From: Geothrix terrae
GTDB taxonomy: Bacteria; Acidobacteriota; Holophagae; Holophagales; Holophagaceae
Assembly: GCF_022808775.1 (NCBI RefSeq)
Contig: NZ_JAKZLA010000002.1
Coordinates: 310,001 to 374,000, forward strand
Length of the DNA stretch: 64,000 nt
Reading direction: 5' to 3'
Below the pieces are notes generated by a model. It searched no databases. It had not been told where the DNA came from and was given only the letters and a program-made list of their open reading frames with translations. Below are positions 7,487 through 18,141 of the stretch, in pieces; the first letter of the stretch is position 1; each line of letters starts with the position of its first letter. Both the position numbers and the translations under genes were made by a program.

Positions 7487-10075
7487 ATGAGTGATATCTC
7501 ACAGGAAATCATTGGCTGGCTGCACCAGCAGCAGGACTGGCTCCAGGAAGCTGCGGAGCGACTCCATAATTCGGGTTCACTATCTGAGGCCGATATTGAT
7601 CACCTGGTCTCCCGTCTCAAGTCCGAGGAGGGGCGAAAGGTCACCACATCGCGATCCTTTGAGGCGCTGGGTGGCTCTTCCCGAACGACAGCAGAGCTTC
7701 GCCTGCTTAGCCTGGGGGACATCAAGGGGATTGAAAACCTAGCCCCTAGAAGGCCGCTGGACTTTGGCAAGGGCAACCTCGCGGTGATCTATGGTCCCAA
7801 TGGCTCCGGAAAATCCAGCTACACGCGGATTCTGAAAAAGGCCTGCGGAAAGCCCTTGGCTAAGGAACTGAAACCCCATGTGTTCCAGGCTCCTCCTACG
7901 GAACGGAAATGCACGATTCGCTATCGCTCCAGTGGGGCTGAGTTGAGCGTTGAGTGGTCGCCGACCGGTGCTGCGCTCGCCGATCTCCAGTCCGTGGATT
8001 TTTTCGATGCCGACGCGGCGGCTTTCTATCTGAACAAGGAGTCAGAAGCCTCCTACACCCCTCCTGCCGTGGCCCTGTTTGAGGGGTTGGCCGCGGCCTG
8101 CAACCGCGTCAAAGACAAGCTCCAGGCCGAGCAGGTACTGCTGGTCAGTTCACTTCCGACCCTTCCGCCTGAGCACCTTGGAGCCAAGGCGGGAACGGCT
8201 TACCAGGGACTGAAGGCGGACATCTCCGAGGCTACACTTCAGCGCCTGATCCACTGGGCGGAGGCCGACCAGGCCGATCTTGATCTGTTGGTCGAACGGC
8301 TGAAGGTTGCGGATCCAACCCTCGCCGCCAGGCAGAAACGAGCCACCAAAACCCAGGTGGATCAGTTGGTGGAGGAACTGGAAAGCGTCGGAGCGGTCCT
8401 TGGCCAGGATCAGATCCAGGCTCTACGAGCTGCGCGAATGGGCGCCCAGGCAAAACGCAAGGTGGCCACGGAAGCCGCCAAGGCTTGTGCCCAGTCTTCC
8501 AAGCTGCAAGGCATTGGCACCGAGACCTGGAACGCTCTCTGGAAAGCTGCGCGACAGTATTCCCAGATCCCCTACCCAGACCAAGATTTCCCAGTGACCG
8601 GTCCTGGATCCCGGTGCCTGTTATGCCACCAGGAGCTTTCCAGCGATGCCCAGCAGCGCCTGCGTGATTTTGAGGCCTTCGTCCAGGGCATGGTGGAAGC
8701 CGAAGCGACGACTGCGGAAAGCGATTACGATGCCTTGCTGGAGGATCTACCCGTCGCTTTGTCCGAAGATGAGATCCGCACTCGCTGCGAAGCGGCTGGT
8801 GTTACGCAGGATGCACAGCTAAAGATTCTCAATACCTTCTGGGCAAGCGTAGGGCAGGCAAGCGAGCGATTGAAGGCTGGGGAATCAGAAGAATCAGCCA
8901 AGCCAGTAGAGGTGCCCGGCGACTTCCTGGAGTTGCTAAATGCCAGATCCAAAGCACTGGAATCCGAGGCCCATCAGCACGATGAGGACGCCAAGACTTT
9001 CAACCGCGCCTCGGCATTGAGCCAGAAAACAGAGCTTGAGGCCCGGAAGTGGGTCTCCCAGCAGTCCGAGGCCATTCAAAAGGAAATCGAGCGTCTGAAA
9101 AAGGTCAAAGCAATCGAGGGCTGGGCTCGCTGTGCCAATTCTGGACCAATTTCGGTACAGGCCGGGAAAGTCGCAGAGAGGGTCATCACCACAGCCTACG
9201 TGACGCGTTTCAACGCCGAGCTGAAAGCACTGGGTGCAGAACATATTCGCGTGGAATTGGTGAAAACCCGAACCTCACACGGGAAGGCCCTGCATCAGCT
9301 CCGCCTTAAGGGGGCTACTGCTGCCCAAGCCGTGCCGGATTCGGTGCTGAGCGACGGTGAGCGTCGTATTGTTTCACTGGCGGCGTTTCTGGCGGATGTT
9401 GCTGAAAAGCCCCATGCCGCGCCCTTCGTGTTCGATGACCCGATCTCATCCCTCGATCACGACTACGAGTGGCAGGTAGCGCAACGATTGGCGGAACTTG
9501 CAAAGGATAGACAGGTGCTGGTCTTCACGCATCGGCTTTCGCTGTATGGCGCGATGGAAGACGCGGCGAAAAAGAATGGAGACGATTGGCGCAAGGACCA
9601 CCTTGGGAAGCGCTACATCGAATCGTTTGGAGGGGCCTCGGGTCACCCTGCCAATGAGGCAGCGTGGAACGCTAAAACGAAGACGGCCAACAACATCCTC
9701 CTTAGCCGGCTAACGGAGGCCATGAAAGCGGCAGAGGTAGGAGGAGGCGATGCCTATCGACTCCATGCACAAGGCATTTGCTCGGACTTTCGTAAGCTTC
9801 TGGAGCGAACCGTTGAGGATGACCTCCTGAACGAGGTGGTTAAACGCCATCGTCGAAGCGTGACCACAGACAACCGCATTGGGAAACTGCCCCAAATCAC
9901 TCGCGAGGATTGTGATTTCATTGATGGCCTGATGACGAAATACTCTTGTTACGAGCACAGCCAATCACAGGAAACACCCGTTTTTCTGCCGGAAGAGCCT
10001 GCGCTGCGTGCAGACCTTGAAGGGTTGAGAGACTGGAGAGAAAAGTTCCATCAACGAGGTGGTGGCCATGCCTAG
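7487..10075 (+). CDS. RloC/PrrC-like SMC-type ATPase, candidate anticodon nuclease
   Basis: An 862-residue ABC/SMC-like ATPase starting [10 protein letters not shown] (a TTG 12 bp upstream is possible). Walker A is GPNGSGKSS at 103-111; Walker B is [11 protein letters not shown] around 647-657, preceded by an [12 protein letters not shown] signature. The middle is helical and carries a CLLC pair at 377-380, like the zinc hook of RloC. The C-terminus has R769-x3-E773 and H824 (YEHS), an arrangement similar to the Arg/Glu/His set of PrrC-type anticodon nucleases. It sits inside an hsd operon, as prrC does. The nuclease role is inference; the ATPase call is firm. Confidence 0.7.
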   Translation: MSDISQEIIGWLHQQQDWLQEAAERLHNSGSLSEADIDHLVSRLKSEEGRKVTTSRSFEALGGSSRTTAELRLLSLGDIKGIENLAPRRPLDFGKGNLAVIYGPNGSGKSSYTRILKKACGKPLAKELKPHVFQAPPTERKCTIRYRSSGAELSVEWSPTGAALADLQSVDFFDADAAAFYLNKESEASYTPPAVALFEGLAAACNRVKDKLQAEQVLLVSSLPTLPPEHLGAKAGTAYQGLKADISEATLQRLIHWAEADQADLDLLVERLKVADPTLAARQKRATKTQVDQLVEELESVGAVLGQDQIQALRAARMGAQAKRKVATEAAKACAQSSKLQGIGTETWNALWKAARQYSQIPYPDQDFPVTGPGSRCLLCHQELSSDAQQRLRDFEAFVQGMVEAEATTAESDYDALLEDLPVALSEDEIRTRCEAAGVTQDAQLKILNTFWASVGQASERLKAGESEESAKPVEVPGDFLELLNARSKALESEAHQHDEDAKTFNRASALSQKTELEARKWVSQQSEAIQKEIERLKKVKAIEGWARCANSGPISVQAGKVAERVITTAYVTRFNAELKALGAEHIRVELVKTRTSHGKALHQLRLKGATAAQAVPDSVLSDGERRIVSLAAFLADVAEKPHAAPFVFDDPISSLDHDYEWQVAQRLAELAKDRQVLVFTHRLSLYGAMEDAAKKNGDDWRKDHLGKRYIESFGGASGHPANEAAWNAKTKTANNILLSRLTEAMKAAEVGGGDAYRLHAQGICSDFRKLLERTVEDDLLNEVVKRHRRSVTTDNRIGKLPQITREDCDFIDGLMTKYSCYEHSQSQETPVFLPEEPALRADLEGLRDWREKFHQRGGGHA

Positions 10076-13000
10076 TCAGCCCCGCTCTGAGCGTACGACC
10101 CAGGATCGCGTCATTACCTTGTTCACGGATCCCAAGCGCCCGGGCTCTTTGGGCTACCGCTACCTGGGGGACTGGCACAAACGGGAGAACAACCGGCCCA
10201 TCGAAGCGGAGATCCTGCGGGAAAACCTGAAGGCCCGAGGGTATTCGGCGGTGCATATCTCCGCAGCCCTGCAAAAGCTGGAGTCCGCCGCTGATGCCTC
10301 CGGCATCACCCTCTACCAGGCCAACCTGCGCACGTACCAACTTCTGCGCTACGGCGTACCCGTGCAGGTCGCCGCGGGGCAGGCCTTCGAGACGGTGCAC
10401 CTGATCGACTGGGAACATCCTGAGAAGAACGACTTCGCTCTGGCGGAGGAAGTGACCATCAAGGGAGGCTATGAGCGCCGCCCCGACCTAGTGCTCTATC
10501 TGAACGGCCTCGCGGTGGTGGTGATCGAGCTAAAGCGCAGTTCGGTGGATGTGGTGGATGGCATCCGCCAGCTCATCACCAATCAGGAGGAGATCTTCAA
10601 CAAAGGCTTCTTCGGTACCGTGCAACTCGTGATGGCGGGCAGCGATTCCCAGGGCCTACGCTATGGCACCAGCGGAACCCTGGAGAAGTTCTTCGTGGAG
10701 TGGAAGAACACGGAGGCTTCCGGGGCTTCTCCTGCTACAGGTGAGCTGTTGGACCTTCCGTTGGCCCAGATGTGTGCCAAGGAGCGTCTGCTAGATCTCC
10801 TCCGCAATTTCATCATCTTCGACGCGGGTCAGAAGAAGGTGCCAAGGCAGCACCAGTTCTTCGGGGTAATAGCGGCGCAGGAACGCATCCAACGACGCGA
10901 GGGCGGCGTCATCTGGCACACCCAGGGCAGCGGCAAGAGCATCCTCATGGTGCTGCTGGCCAAGTGGCTACTGGAATTCGACCCGGAGGCCCGCATCCTG
11001 GTTGTCACCGACCGTGACGAACTCGACAAGCAGATCGAGGGGGTGATGAAGAATGCAGGGGTGATCGGCGAGGACTCACCTTCACCCCGCATCACCACCC
11101 GGGCGCAGTTCGTGCAGAAACTGGGTTCACCCACCCCGCGCCTTCTGTGCGCCTTGGTCCACAAGTTCGACCCTTCGGACCTCAGGGGCGAGCCGCCGAC
11201 GGTCCACGGGCGATTCTATGTGTTCGTGGACGAGTGCCACCGCACCCAAGGCGGCGACATGAACAAGCAGATGAAGCGATGGCTGGAGAGCGCCCTTTTC
11301 ATCGGCTTTACAGGCACGCCCCTGCTCCGCAAGGACAGGACGATGACCCGGGATGTGTTCGGCACTTACATTCACACCTACAAGTTCCACCAGGCGGTCG
11401 CGGACAAGGTGGTGCTGGATCTGAAGTACGAGGCCCGAGATGTGCCCCAGCGGTTGACCTCACCTAAGAAGATCGACGATTGGTTTGAGAAAAAAACGAA
11501 GGCACTGAATAACTTCCAGAAGGCCGTGTTGCGCAAACGTTGGGCAACGATGGAGGACTTGATGAGCTCCGCCGAGCGCAAGCAGCGCATCGTCTCGGAC
11601 ATCATCGAGGACTTCAGCCTGAAACCCCGGCTCAACAACGACCGGGGCACCGCCATCCTAGTAGCCGCTTCCATCTACGATGCCTGCCACTACTTCCGGA
11701 TCTTTCAGAACACGGGATTCGGTCCCTACTGCGGCCTGATCACCTCATTCGAGCCGAATCCAAGCGCCATCTCCAAGGAACCGACCAACAGCGATGAGCG
11801 CTACAAGTTCGACACCTACACCAAGCATGTTCTGAAAAAGGGGCAGAGCACCAAGCAGTACGAAGACCAGACCAAAAAGCGATTCATCGAGGAGCCTGCC
11901 AATCTCAAGCTTCTGATCGTCGTGAGCAAGCTGCTGACGGGTTTCGACGCACCGAGCTGTACTTACATCTACCTGGATAACAGCCTGCATGATCACGATC
12001 TCTTCCAGGCCATCTGTCGCACCAACCGTCTGGATGGCGAAGATAAGGACTTCGGTTACATCGTGGACTACAAGGAGCTATTCGGGGATGTACAGCAGGC
12101 CATCGCGGTCTACAACTCGGACGAGCTGGACATTGATGAGGGCAATGGAGGCAGCAACAACATCGAGCTCAAGGACTGGCTGAAGGAAGGCAAGAAGCAG
12201 CTCGACGCCGCCCAGGAAGCCCTTCGCTATCTCTGCGAACCTGTGGCACAACCGCGAGAGGTCGAGCAGTACCTCCACTACTTCTGCGGCCTAGCCAGCG
12301 ACCCGAACGCCTTGAGCGAAACTGAGCCGCTTCGTATTTCGTACTACAAGGCCGTGGCTTCCTTTGCCCGGACCTTTGCCGACCTCGCCCAGAACATGGA
12401 GGAGGCCGGGTATTCGGCCACTGAGGCCGGAGCCATCCAGAAGGAGCTGGAGGCCCACTGCGAATTCAGGAATGCCATCAAGAAGCATTCAGGTGAGGAG
12501 CTGGACATCAAGCCCTTTGAGGCGGACATGCGCCACCTCATCAATACTTACATCCAGGCGGATCCTTCCGACAATCTCGGCGATCTGGGAGCGCTATCCC
12601 TCACGGAACTCATCATCGAGACCGGCATTCACGATGCCATCGCACGCAAGCTGAACCAGAAGGGCAAGCTGACCAAGAATGCCATCGCCGAAGGAATCAT
12701 CAACAACGTCCGAAAGACCATCATCCGCGAGCAACTCACAGATCCGAAGTTCTACAAGGAGATGTCGAAGCTGCTGGACGACCTGATCCAGCAAAGCCGG
12801 GACGATTCGGAGAAGTACGAGGAATTCCTCCGAAAGGCAGAAGAGCTGGCCCGATTGCTGGCCGATAAGCAGCCCTACAACAACCTTCCCGCCTCTCTGC
12901 ACGGCGCGCACGAGGCCATCGTGGTCTACAACAACCTGGCGGACCTGCCCGGAGATACATTTCAGTGTCCCGGGGAAGACGAGGCCAAGGCGGCGCTTGC

Positions 13001-13163
13001 TATCGAGATCGATCTCGCCATGCGAGAGCATGCTCCCGCAGGATGGAAAGGAGACGAGACGCGGGAAGCTCAGGTCTTGAACGCGCTTTACCCGATCCTT
13101 GCTCGTGATCGGGAAGCGACGAAGGCACTGTTCGACATCATCAAGCACCAGCCGGGGTATTGA
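10068..13163 (+). CDS. hsdR: Type I restriction endonuclease, R subunit
   Basis: A 1031-residue motor/nuclease subunit. The N-terminal PD-(D/E)XK site is visible as D140 in [11 protein letters not shown] and E154-L-K156. The helicase part has Walker A TQGSGKS at 285-291, a DECH box at 388-391 and later SF2 motifs ([19 protein letters not shown]). A long C-terminal assembly domain follows. It cleaves unmethylated DNA at a distance after ATP-driven translocation. The ATG at 10068 is chosen because it overlaps the upstream stop (ATGCCTAG); GTG codons 6-9 bp upstream are less likely. Confidence 0.94.
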   Translation: MPSQPRSERTTQDRVITLFTDPKRPGSLGYRYLGDWHKRENNRPIEAEILRENLKARGYSAVHISAALQKLESAADASGITLYQANLRTYQLLRYGVPVQVAAGQAFETVHLIDWEHPEKNDFALAEEVTIKGGYERRPDLVLYLNGLAVVVIELKRSSVDVVDGIRQLITNQEEIFNKGFFGTVQLVMAGSDSQGLRYGTSGTLEKFFVEWKNTEASGASPATGELLDLPLAQMCAKERLLDLLRNFIIFDAGQKKVPRQHQFFGVIAAQERIQRREGGVIWHTQGSGKSILMVLLAKWLLEFDPEARILVVTDRDELDKQIEGVMKNAGVIGEDSPSPRITTRAQFVQKLGSPTPRLLCALVHKFDPSDLRGEPPTVHGRFYVFVDECHRTQGGDMNKQMKRWLESALFIGFTGTPLLRKDRTMTRDVFGTYIHTYKFHQAVADKVVLDLKYEARDVPQRLTSPKKIDDWFEKKTKALNNFQKAVLRKRWATMEDLMSSAERKQRIVSDIIEDFSLKPRLNNDRGTAILVAASIYDACHYFRIFQNTGFGPYCGLITSFEPNPSAISKEPTNSDERYKFDTYTKHVLKKGQSTKQYEDQTKKRFIEEPANLKLLIVVSKLLTGFDAPSCTYIYLDNSLHDHDLFQAICRTNRLDGEDKDFGYIVDYKELFGDVQQAIAVYNSDELDIDEGNGGSNNIELKDWLKEGKKQLDAAQEALRYLCEPVAQPREVEQYLHYFCGLASDPNALSETEPLRISYYKAVASFARTFADLAQNMEEAGYSATEAGAIQKELEAHCEFRNAIKKHSGEELDIKPFEADMRHLINTYIQADPSDNLGDLGALSLTELIIETGIHDAIARKLNQKGKLTKNAIAEGIINNVRKTIIREQLTDPKFYKEMSKLLDDLIQQSRDDSEKYEEFLRKAEELARLLADKQPYNNLPASLHGAHEAIVVYNNLADLPGDTFQCPGEDEAKAALAIEIDLAMREHAPAGWKGDETREAQVLNALYPILARDREATKALFDIIKHQPGY

Positions 13164-13879
13164 TGACGGAATCCATCCAGATTGGGGAGATCACCATCAC
13201 GGTGACCCGGAAGGACGTCAAGCACGTTCATCTGTCGGTTCACCCTCCGCATGGCCGTGTCACGCTGGTCACACCTGTGGCCACCCGCCTGGAGGTCGCG
13301 CGGGCCTACGCGATTTCCAAACTGGGCTGGATCCGAACCCAGCAGGAGAAGCTCCAGAACCAGGCGCGGGAGACTAAGCGCCGATTTGTAACCCGGGAAT
13401 CACATTACCTTTGGGGGCGTCGCTATCTGCTGAATGTGCGAGAGGCGGAAGCCAAGCCCGCGGTGTCCCTTGATCATCGCCGTGTCACGCTGAGCATCCG
13501 GCCTGGCAGCAGCGAAGCAAAAAGGGCCGTGGTGATGCACGAATGGCACAAAGGCCTGCTGCATGAGGTGGTTCCCCCCATCATCCAGAAGTGGGAGAAG
13601 CGCCTTGGCGTGTCCGTGGCCGCCTATTTCCTTCAGCGCATGAAGACCAAGTGGGGGAGCTGCAATCCCAAGGCCCAGCACATCCGCCTGAATACCGAGC
13701 TGGTGAAAAAGCCGAAAGATCTGCTGGAATACGTCATTGTCCACGAAATGATTCACCTGATCGAACCCACCCACAGCGAGCGCTTTCTCGCCTTACTCAC
13801 CGAACACTTCCCGACATGGCGCGAAGCTAGGGCCGAACTGAACGATCTGCCATTAGGATCAGAATCATGGAGGGAGTAG
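13163..13879 (+). CDS. SprT/YgjP-like zinc metallopeptidase
   Basis: A 238-residue protein of the YgjP/DUF45 family, seen from KTKWGSCNPKAQHIRLN followed by the zinc-site HEMIH, with a distant third ligand region THSERF. Such genes very often end type I R-M operons, but their role there is not established. Its ATG shares one base with the hsdR stop (TGATG), so it belongs to the same transcript. The product is probably cytoplasmic, since no signal peptide is seen. Confidence 0.82.
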   Translation: MTESIQIGEITITVTRKDVKHVHLSVHPPHGRVTLVTPVATRLEVARAYAISKLGWIRTQQEKLQNQARETKRRFVTRESHYLWGRRYLLNVREAEAKPAVSLDHRRVTLSIRPGSSEAKRAVVMHEWHKGLLHEVVPPIIQKWEKRLGVSVAAYFLQRMKTKWGSCNPKAQHIRLNTELVKKPKDLLEYVIVHEMIHLIEPTHSERFLALLTEHFPTWREARAELNDLPLGSESWRE

Positions 13880-13977
13880 ACACTGGACTTCTCTTCACGG
13901 GTCTACATTCGTGTGAGCAATCATTGACCTGGCGTTTTGATTATTCCTCCCATCGCGCGCGACAGTAAGGATTGACC

Positions 13978-15129
13978 ATGACGACCGGCATGTTCGTCCT
14001 CCAAGAGGGCTCAGGCATCATCGAACTGCGTGAATCTCCCTACGCTTCTGAAGACCTGCTTCAAAGCTACCTGGCCGATCATCCGGCCTTGATGCCTGGG
14101 GACCAGATTAATCCCTCCGCCCCTCGGCGATGGCTTCTGGTTCAGCGGGAGCTGGGTATTCCGGGCGAGGAGGATGGCACCTCACGATGGTCGCTCGATC
14201 ATCTGTTTCTCGACCAGGAGGCAGTGCCGACCTTGGTTGAAGTGAAGCGGAGCAGCGACACGCGTATTCGCCGGGAGGTCGTGGGGCAGATGCTCGATTA
14301 CGCAGCCAACGCCGTGGCCTATCTCAAGGTTGGAGATCTTCAAGAAGCCTTTGCGACCGATTGCGCTCGACAGGGCAAGGATCCTGATGCTGTTCTTCGA
14401 GATGTGCTGGGTCTTGATTTGGAAGCCGATGCCTTCTGGCAGCGGGTGAAGACAAATCTTCAGGCTGGGAGGATCCGCCTGGTGTTCCTGGCGGACCGAA
14501 TTCCTTTGGAGCTGCGCCGCATCGTGGAATTCCTCAACGAGCAGATGGATCCCGCAGAGGTGATCGCCGTGGAGATCCGTCAATTTGAGGGACCGGGGCT
14601 TCGCACCCTCGTACCTCGGGTTTACGGCGTCACGGCCGAATCGGAATCGCGCAAAGCTGCTTCTCCTCGGGGGGCCCGCTGGGACGAGGAAAGGTTCTTT
14701 GGAGCACTTCGCTCTGCCCGGCCTGAGGGTGTGCAAGTCGTGAGATCCCTCCTCACCTGGGCCGAATCCCACGCAGATCGGATCGATTAGGGTGCAGGTC
14801 TTTCCAGTGGCAGTTTCACCCCGGTGATCCTCACGCCGGACGCGTGGTACCCCCTGTTTTCGCTCTACACCAACGGCACGTTAGAGATCCCTTTCCAGTA
14901 CCTCAAGACCCGGCCAGCCTTCATCTCCGAAGCCTCCCGCGAGGAGCTATGGGCCCGTTACCAATCCGTGCCTGGCATCTCCATTCAAAAGCCGAGCCTG
15001 GATAAGCGCCCCTGGTTCAACTGCACGAATCTGCCACCCGAATCCACCCAGATCCTTCAGGAAACCCTTGAATGGTGCTTGGGACAGATGCGGGGGCTGC
15101 CTGGGGCGATGAGTCTCGACCGATCCTGA
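13978..15129 (+). pseudogene. PD-(D/E)XK nuclease-like gene broken by an amber codon
   Basis: The frame opens at ATG 13978 (SD TAAGG) and reads 270 codons to a TAG at 14788-14790, then continues in the same frame for another 113 codons to TGA at 15127-15129. The first part has a nuclease-like core (DHLFLDQEAVPTLVEVKRSSD, a D...E-x-K pattern). The second part (SGSFTPV... TLEIPFQYL) looks like the normal C-terminal domain of the same family. In relatives as I remember them, a Trp-Gly pair occurs where TAG GGT now stands, so a TGG-to-TAG change is likely. It may be a true pseudogene, a truncated working protein or a sequencing error. Confidence 0.6.
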
Positions 15130-15154
15130 CTTTCTTCAGAGTCCAGGAAGGGCA

Positions 15155-16507
15155 TCACCCGGACTTCTTGATCTCCAGATTCGCCACGTTGGAGGTGTCA
15201 AGAATCCCCCAGGTCGGCGCCAGCTTGTCGATGGCCTCGGCCAAGGCGCTGTGGCAGATGTGCCCGTAGTGTTTCTCGACCATGCGGGTATCGGTGTGAC
15301 CGAGCTGGGCCGCGACATAGGCTAGCGGCACGCCTCGGTTCACCAGTCCCGAGGCATAGGTGTGCCGGAGTTCATGGAACGTCATGGCTTCCAACCCCGC
15401 CGCCTCGCAAGCTTCGGCCATGGGTCGTGAGGCTTCTGATTTCCGCCAGGGTCGGAGGATCTTCTCACTGTTCCGATTCCGGTTGCTGTAAGAGTCCCGC
15501 AGGAACAGCGCCTGGTCACCCCGCTTCCCTGCCGTGAGCGAACGGAAGAAGCTGAGCCCCTCCTCCGTGAGATAGACGTATCGGGGCTTCGAGTTCTTGG
15601 TCAGCTCGAAGAAGATCGTTTTGGACATCTCGTTGAAGTCGGAAACCCGGATGCGGGTGAGTTCTCCAAACCGAGCGCCCGTCAGAAGGGCCGCCTGAAC
15701 CAGAAGGCGGAATTCCGGATCGCAGGCATTCACAAGACGCTGAGCCTCGTCGGGATTGAGGAACCGCTGCCGCGCGGAGACCGTCCCCCGGAAGGGCGCC
15801 ACCTCCCGCCAGGCTTCGCCGCTGGCCTTCGTGAGCCTGCGGCGCTTGGCGAAGCTGAGCATGGCTTTGAGCACCCCCAGCACTCGGTTGGCGGAAGCAC
15901 GACGGGCTCGCTTCACATCCGGAGTGATCGGATCTTCCCCGTGGGCATGTTCATCGGCGCCCTTCTTGGTCCGCCTCCGCGCAGGCGCCTCGGCGAGCTT
16001 CTGGTGCCACTTCTCCACGCGGTACTGAGTCAGATCGGATACCTCCATGTTCCCGAACGCGGGAAGGATGTGGGCCCTGACCGTGGCCCCCGTCTGGGGC
16101 AAGCTCTTCATGCCGCGACGCTCGGCATCCTCGGCGTAGGCTTCCCAGGCATCCTTGACGGTGAAAGGGCCACGCCGGATGGGTTCACCCCTGAAGTCCG
16201 CTCGGGCCTCTTCGAACCACTCACGCGCCTTCGCCTGCGCCTGTGCGTAGCTGAAGACATCCCGATCGTCCGCATCGGTGTAGTCGTCGGCGGTGCCAAT
16301 CGACTTGCGGGCGATCTTCTTGGAGACGGGATCGTAGAGGCGGGCGCTCCAGGTTCCGGCCCCGCCCTGCTTGGGCCGGTAGTACCCCAAGGCCTCACCC
16401 GGGGCGAGCGAAACCCAATGAGGTTCCTTCTGACTCGAAAGCTTCAAACGGGCGGATCGGGTGTCCAGTTTTGCGCTGCGAACATTCCTGACCACAAGAT
16501 CCTCCAT
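15155..16507 (-). CDS. int: Tyrosine-type site-specific integrase
   Basis: A 450-residue tyrosine recombinase. The catalytic domain is clear: first Arg in LLTGARFGELTRI, then HELRHTYASG (H-x-x-R), LGHTD, and the nucleophile Tyr in VEKHYGH. The N-terminal part has an Arm/SAM-like binding region (YYRPKQGGAGTWSARLYD; VKDAWEAYAEDAERR). It lies 128 bp from, and reads away from, a duplicated tRNA-Glu 3' end, the usual position of an island integrase next to its attachment site. It should catalyse integration and excision of the island that fills the left 16.7 kb. Confidence 0.92.
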   Translation of the reverse strand: MEDLVVRNVRSAKLDTRSARLKLSSQKEPHWVSLAPGEALGYYRPKQGGAGTWSARLYDPVSKKIARKSIGTADDYTDADDRDVFSYAQAQAKAREWFEEARADFRGEPIRRGPFTVKDAWEAYAEDAERRGMKSLPQTGATVRAHILPAFGNMEVSDLTQYRVEKWHQKLAEAPARRRTKKGADEHAHGEDPITPDVKRARRASANRVLGVLKAMLSFAKRRRLTKASGEAWREVAPFRGTVSARQRFLNPDEAQRLVNACDPEFRLLVQAALLTGARFGELTRIRVSDFNEMSKTIFFELTKNSKPRYVYLTEEGLSFFRSLTAGKRGDQALFLRDSYSNRNRNSEKILRPWRKSEASRPMAEACEAAGLEAMTFHELRHTYASGLVNRGVPLAYVAAQLGHTDTRMVEKHYGHICHSALAEAIDKLAPTWGILDTSNVANLEIKKSG

Positions 16508-16579
16508 CCGAAAATCATCCGAAAAAAGTGTTCCCGGACGACCTCAGACACGAGTAAACCCTGGCGATCTAAATTCTGT

Positions 16580-16593
16580 AAAGTAAATACTTT
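16580..16593. promoter_or_regulatory. AT-rich palindrome between int and att site
   Basis: AAAGTA-AA-TACTTT is a perfect inverted repeat in the short region between the integrase start and the tRNA fragment. It could be part of the int promoter, an excisionase or arm-type integrase site, or chance. Nothing else in this gap stands out. Confidence 0.3.
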
Positions 16594-16634
16594 TTGCTCG
16601 TCCGCCTGCGTCCGCTGATGTCACACAGGGGCAA

Positions 16635-16678
16635 CTTTCACGGCGGTAACACGGGTTCAAATCCCGTTAGCCCTACCA
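16635..16678 (+). other. Island attachment site: 3' part of tRNA-Glu(UUC)
   Basis: The 44 nt start with the seven-base anticodon loop CTTTCAC, then GGCGG (anticodon stem 3' strand), variable TAAC, T-arm ACGGG-TTCAAAT-CCCGT, acceptor strand TAGCCCT, discriminator A and CCA. This is the standard 3' part of tRNA-Glu(UUC). The 5' half is absent: the bases before the loop neither pair with GGCGG nor form a D-arm. The fragment is therefore the duplicated att core left at the right boundary of an element integrated in the tRNA-Glu gene. The working tRNA should be at the left boundary, outside the window. Confidence 0.85.
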
Positions 16679-16684
16679 AACGCA

Positions 16685-16711
16685 ACGGCCGACTACTGTC
16701 GGCCGTTTTTG
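16685..16711 (+). terminator. Intrinsic terminator of the tRNA-Glu locus
   Basis: A perfect 9-bp stem ACGGCCGAC / GTCGGCCGT with loop TACT is followed by TTTTG (TTTTT counting the last stem base). It lies 7 nt after the tRNA CCA end and is the expected chromosomal terminator of the original tRNA-Glu gene. From here to 16977 I see no gene or clear signal. Confidence 0.85.
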
Positions 16712-16977
16712 TTACCAGATCGAGAATCGCGGGAAAGCCCCTGGCCACTAAGCTGAGAGCGGGATGGCCGGACGCTTACGGGAGAACCTTTTGGCTCGCC
16801 TTGCTTTGCACTCGCCCTCCTTCAGGGTCTGGGTAGACCCACTCTGAGGGGAATTCGGGCGAGATTCGATCGGGAATTCGGAGGCCGAATCAACCTTCCG
16901 GGAGGGCCTGCCCCAAGTTCCTCTCGGCGCAAGAAGCCGCCTCGGCCAATCGTTTCAGGCGCGGCTGGTCCGGCTAG

Positions 16978-18045
16978 CTAAAGGAGAAGTCCAGGATTGG
17001 GGTTACTCCCGAACGGATGGTCTTCGAGACGCAGCGCATCCGCAAGAAATGCCCAGAGCGCTCCAGTACCAGGCGTATTGGGAGGCATCGACCCATCCGG
17101 ATTCTGAGGTCCAGCGGTTCCGCAACGTACATACTTCCCGATGATGGTGGCAGTGCCTCCAGGTTCATGATCAGAGGTCGTGACCGTGCGTGAAAATTCG
17201 CCAAATAGAGCCACTACTACATTCCGATTCGACAGAGTGAGCATCCGATCCAGAAAGATTTGAAGAGATGGTATGAGCTGGGACATGATTTTTCGGTCCG
17301 TGGCGCCATCGAGCTCCTTGTGTATGTCGAACTGGCGATCAGGTCTTCCCAAGTAAGCTGGCTGGGAAAAGACAATACTGGTACCTCCGCGCACGAGCAT
17401 TTCCGTAGCTAGGAAGGTGGACGGTGTGTCCGCGATTTCCCGAATTCCCTGAGCCAAGCCGTATGCGGCTGCGGCTTCCTGATGGTCGAAGGCAGGAACT
17501 CTCATCAATTCCGTTTCAACAGAGCGGAAATCAGTCACACGGGTAAATGCGGCTCCGCCCTCCGCCGGGGAATCCCATGAGATCCCCACCGGGAATCCTA
17601 GCGAATTGACAATGGCGCAGCGGATCGGCGCCTTCGTCGTCATCGCGCCTGCGAGCAGCAATAGGTTGCTGTGATTGCCTGTCTGGAGCACCGCCGCCCT
17701 GGCGAGGTCGTGACGGTAGTGTCCGTGCTGGAAATTAATGGATGCCATATGAGATAGGGCTATTGATGGAAGATTCCCAAACGTGGCCGCATCCACCACC
17801 AATCCATTGCCAAGGGCTTTCACATTGTCTGGCCTCACGCCAAAGCTCCCCTTCTCAAGGAAGGACCCGGCACTGTTGAAGAGCCCGGAAGGCCCTCCGT
17901 TTAAGAAAAACACCACAAGAGCGGGCGCTTCATGCGGACCTTGAGGATCATCCTTTCGGAACTCACCCGCTGGCAGGATGGCTGCACTCGCCAAGGCGGC
18001 ACCCACCTTCAGCATTGTTCGGCGTGTGTATAAGGATTGAGACAT
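16978..18045 (-). CDS. DUF1501-like exported protein
   Basis: A 355-residue protein starting MSQSLYTRRTMLKVGAALAS; an upstream in-frame ATG (MARPRLSS) is less likely. The RRTMLKVG string is a twin-arginine signal followed by a hydrophobic segment and APALVVFFLNGG. Text such as ALFGEFSRTVTTSDHEPGG matches the DUF1501 (alkaline-phosphatase-like fold) style. Members are usually paired with a DUF1800 gene and have unknown role; no partner is present here. Its codon use is clearly less GC-rich than the genes from recC onward, suggesting a second acquired patch next to the island. Confidence 0.7.
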   Translation of the reverse strand: MSQSLYTRRTMLKVGAALASAAILPAGEFRKDDPQGPHEAPALVVFFLNGGPSGLFNSAGSFLEKGSFGVRPDNVKALGNGLVVDAATFGNLPSIALSHMASINFQHGHYRHDLARAAVLQTGNHSNLLLLAGAMTTKAPIRCAIVNSLGFPVGISWDSPAEGGAAFTRVTDFRSVETELMRVPAFDHQEAAAAYGLAQGIREIADTPSTFLATEMLVRGGTSIVFSQPAYLGRPDRQFDIHKELDGATDRKIMSQLIPSLQIFLDRMLTLSNRNVVVALFGEFSRTVTTSDHEPGGTATIIGKYVRCGTAGPQNPDGSMPPNTPGTGALWAFLADALRLEDHPFGSNPNPGLLL

Positions 18046-18141
18046 GCACCCTCCGAAGCGCGAGGAAAGCCTCGGCCTCGCCAAGTGTGGGTTGTCCGAA
18101 TATAGCCGTTATGACATCATTCGTCGGAAATCGGACACACC

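Noticed and set aside
16603-16678. An intact tRNA gene at the island border
   Set aside because: Only the anticodon loop and 3' half match tRNA-Glu; no D-arm or 5' acceptor strand can be formed.
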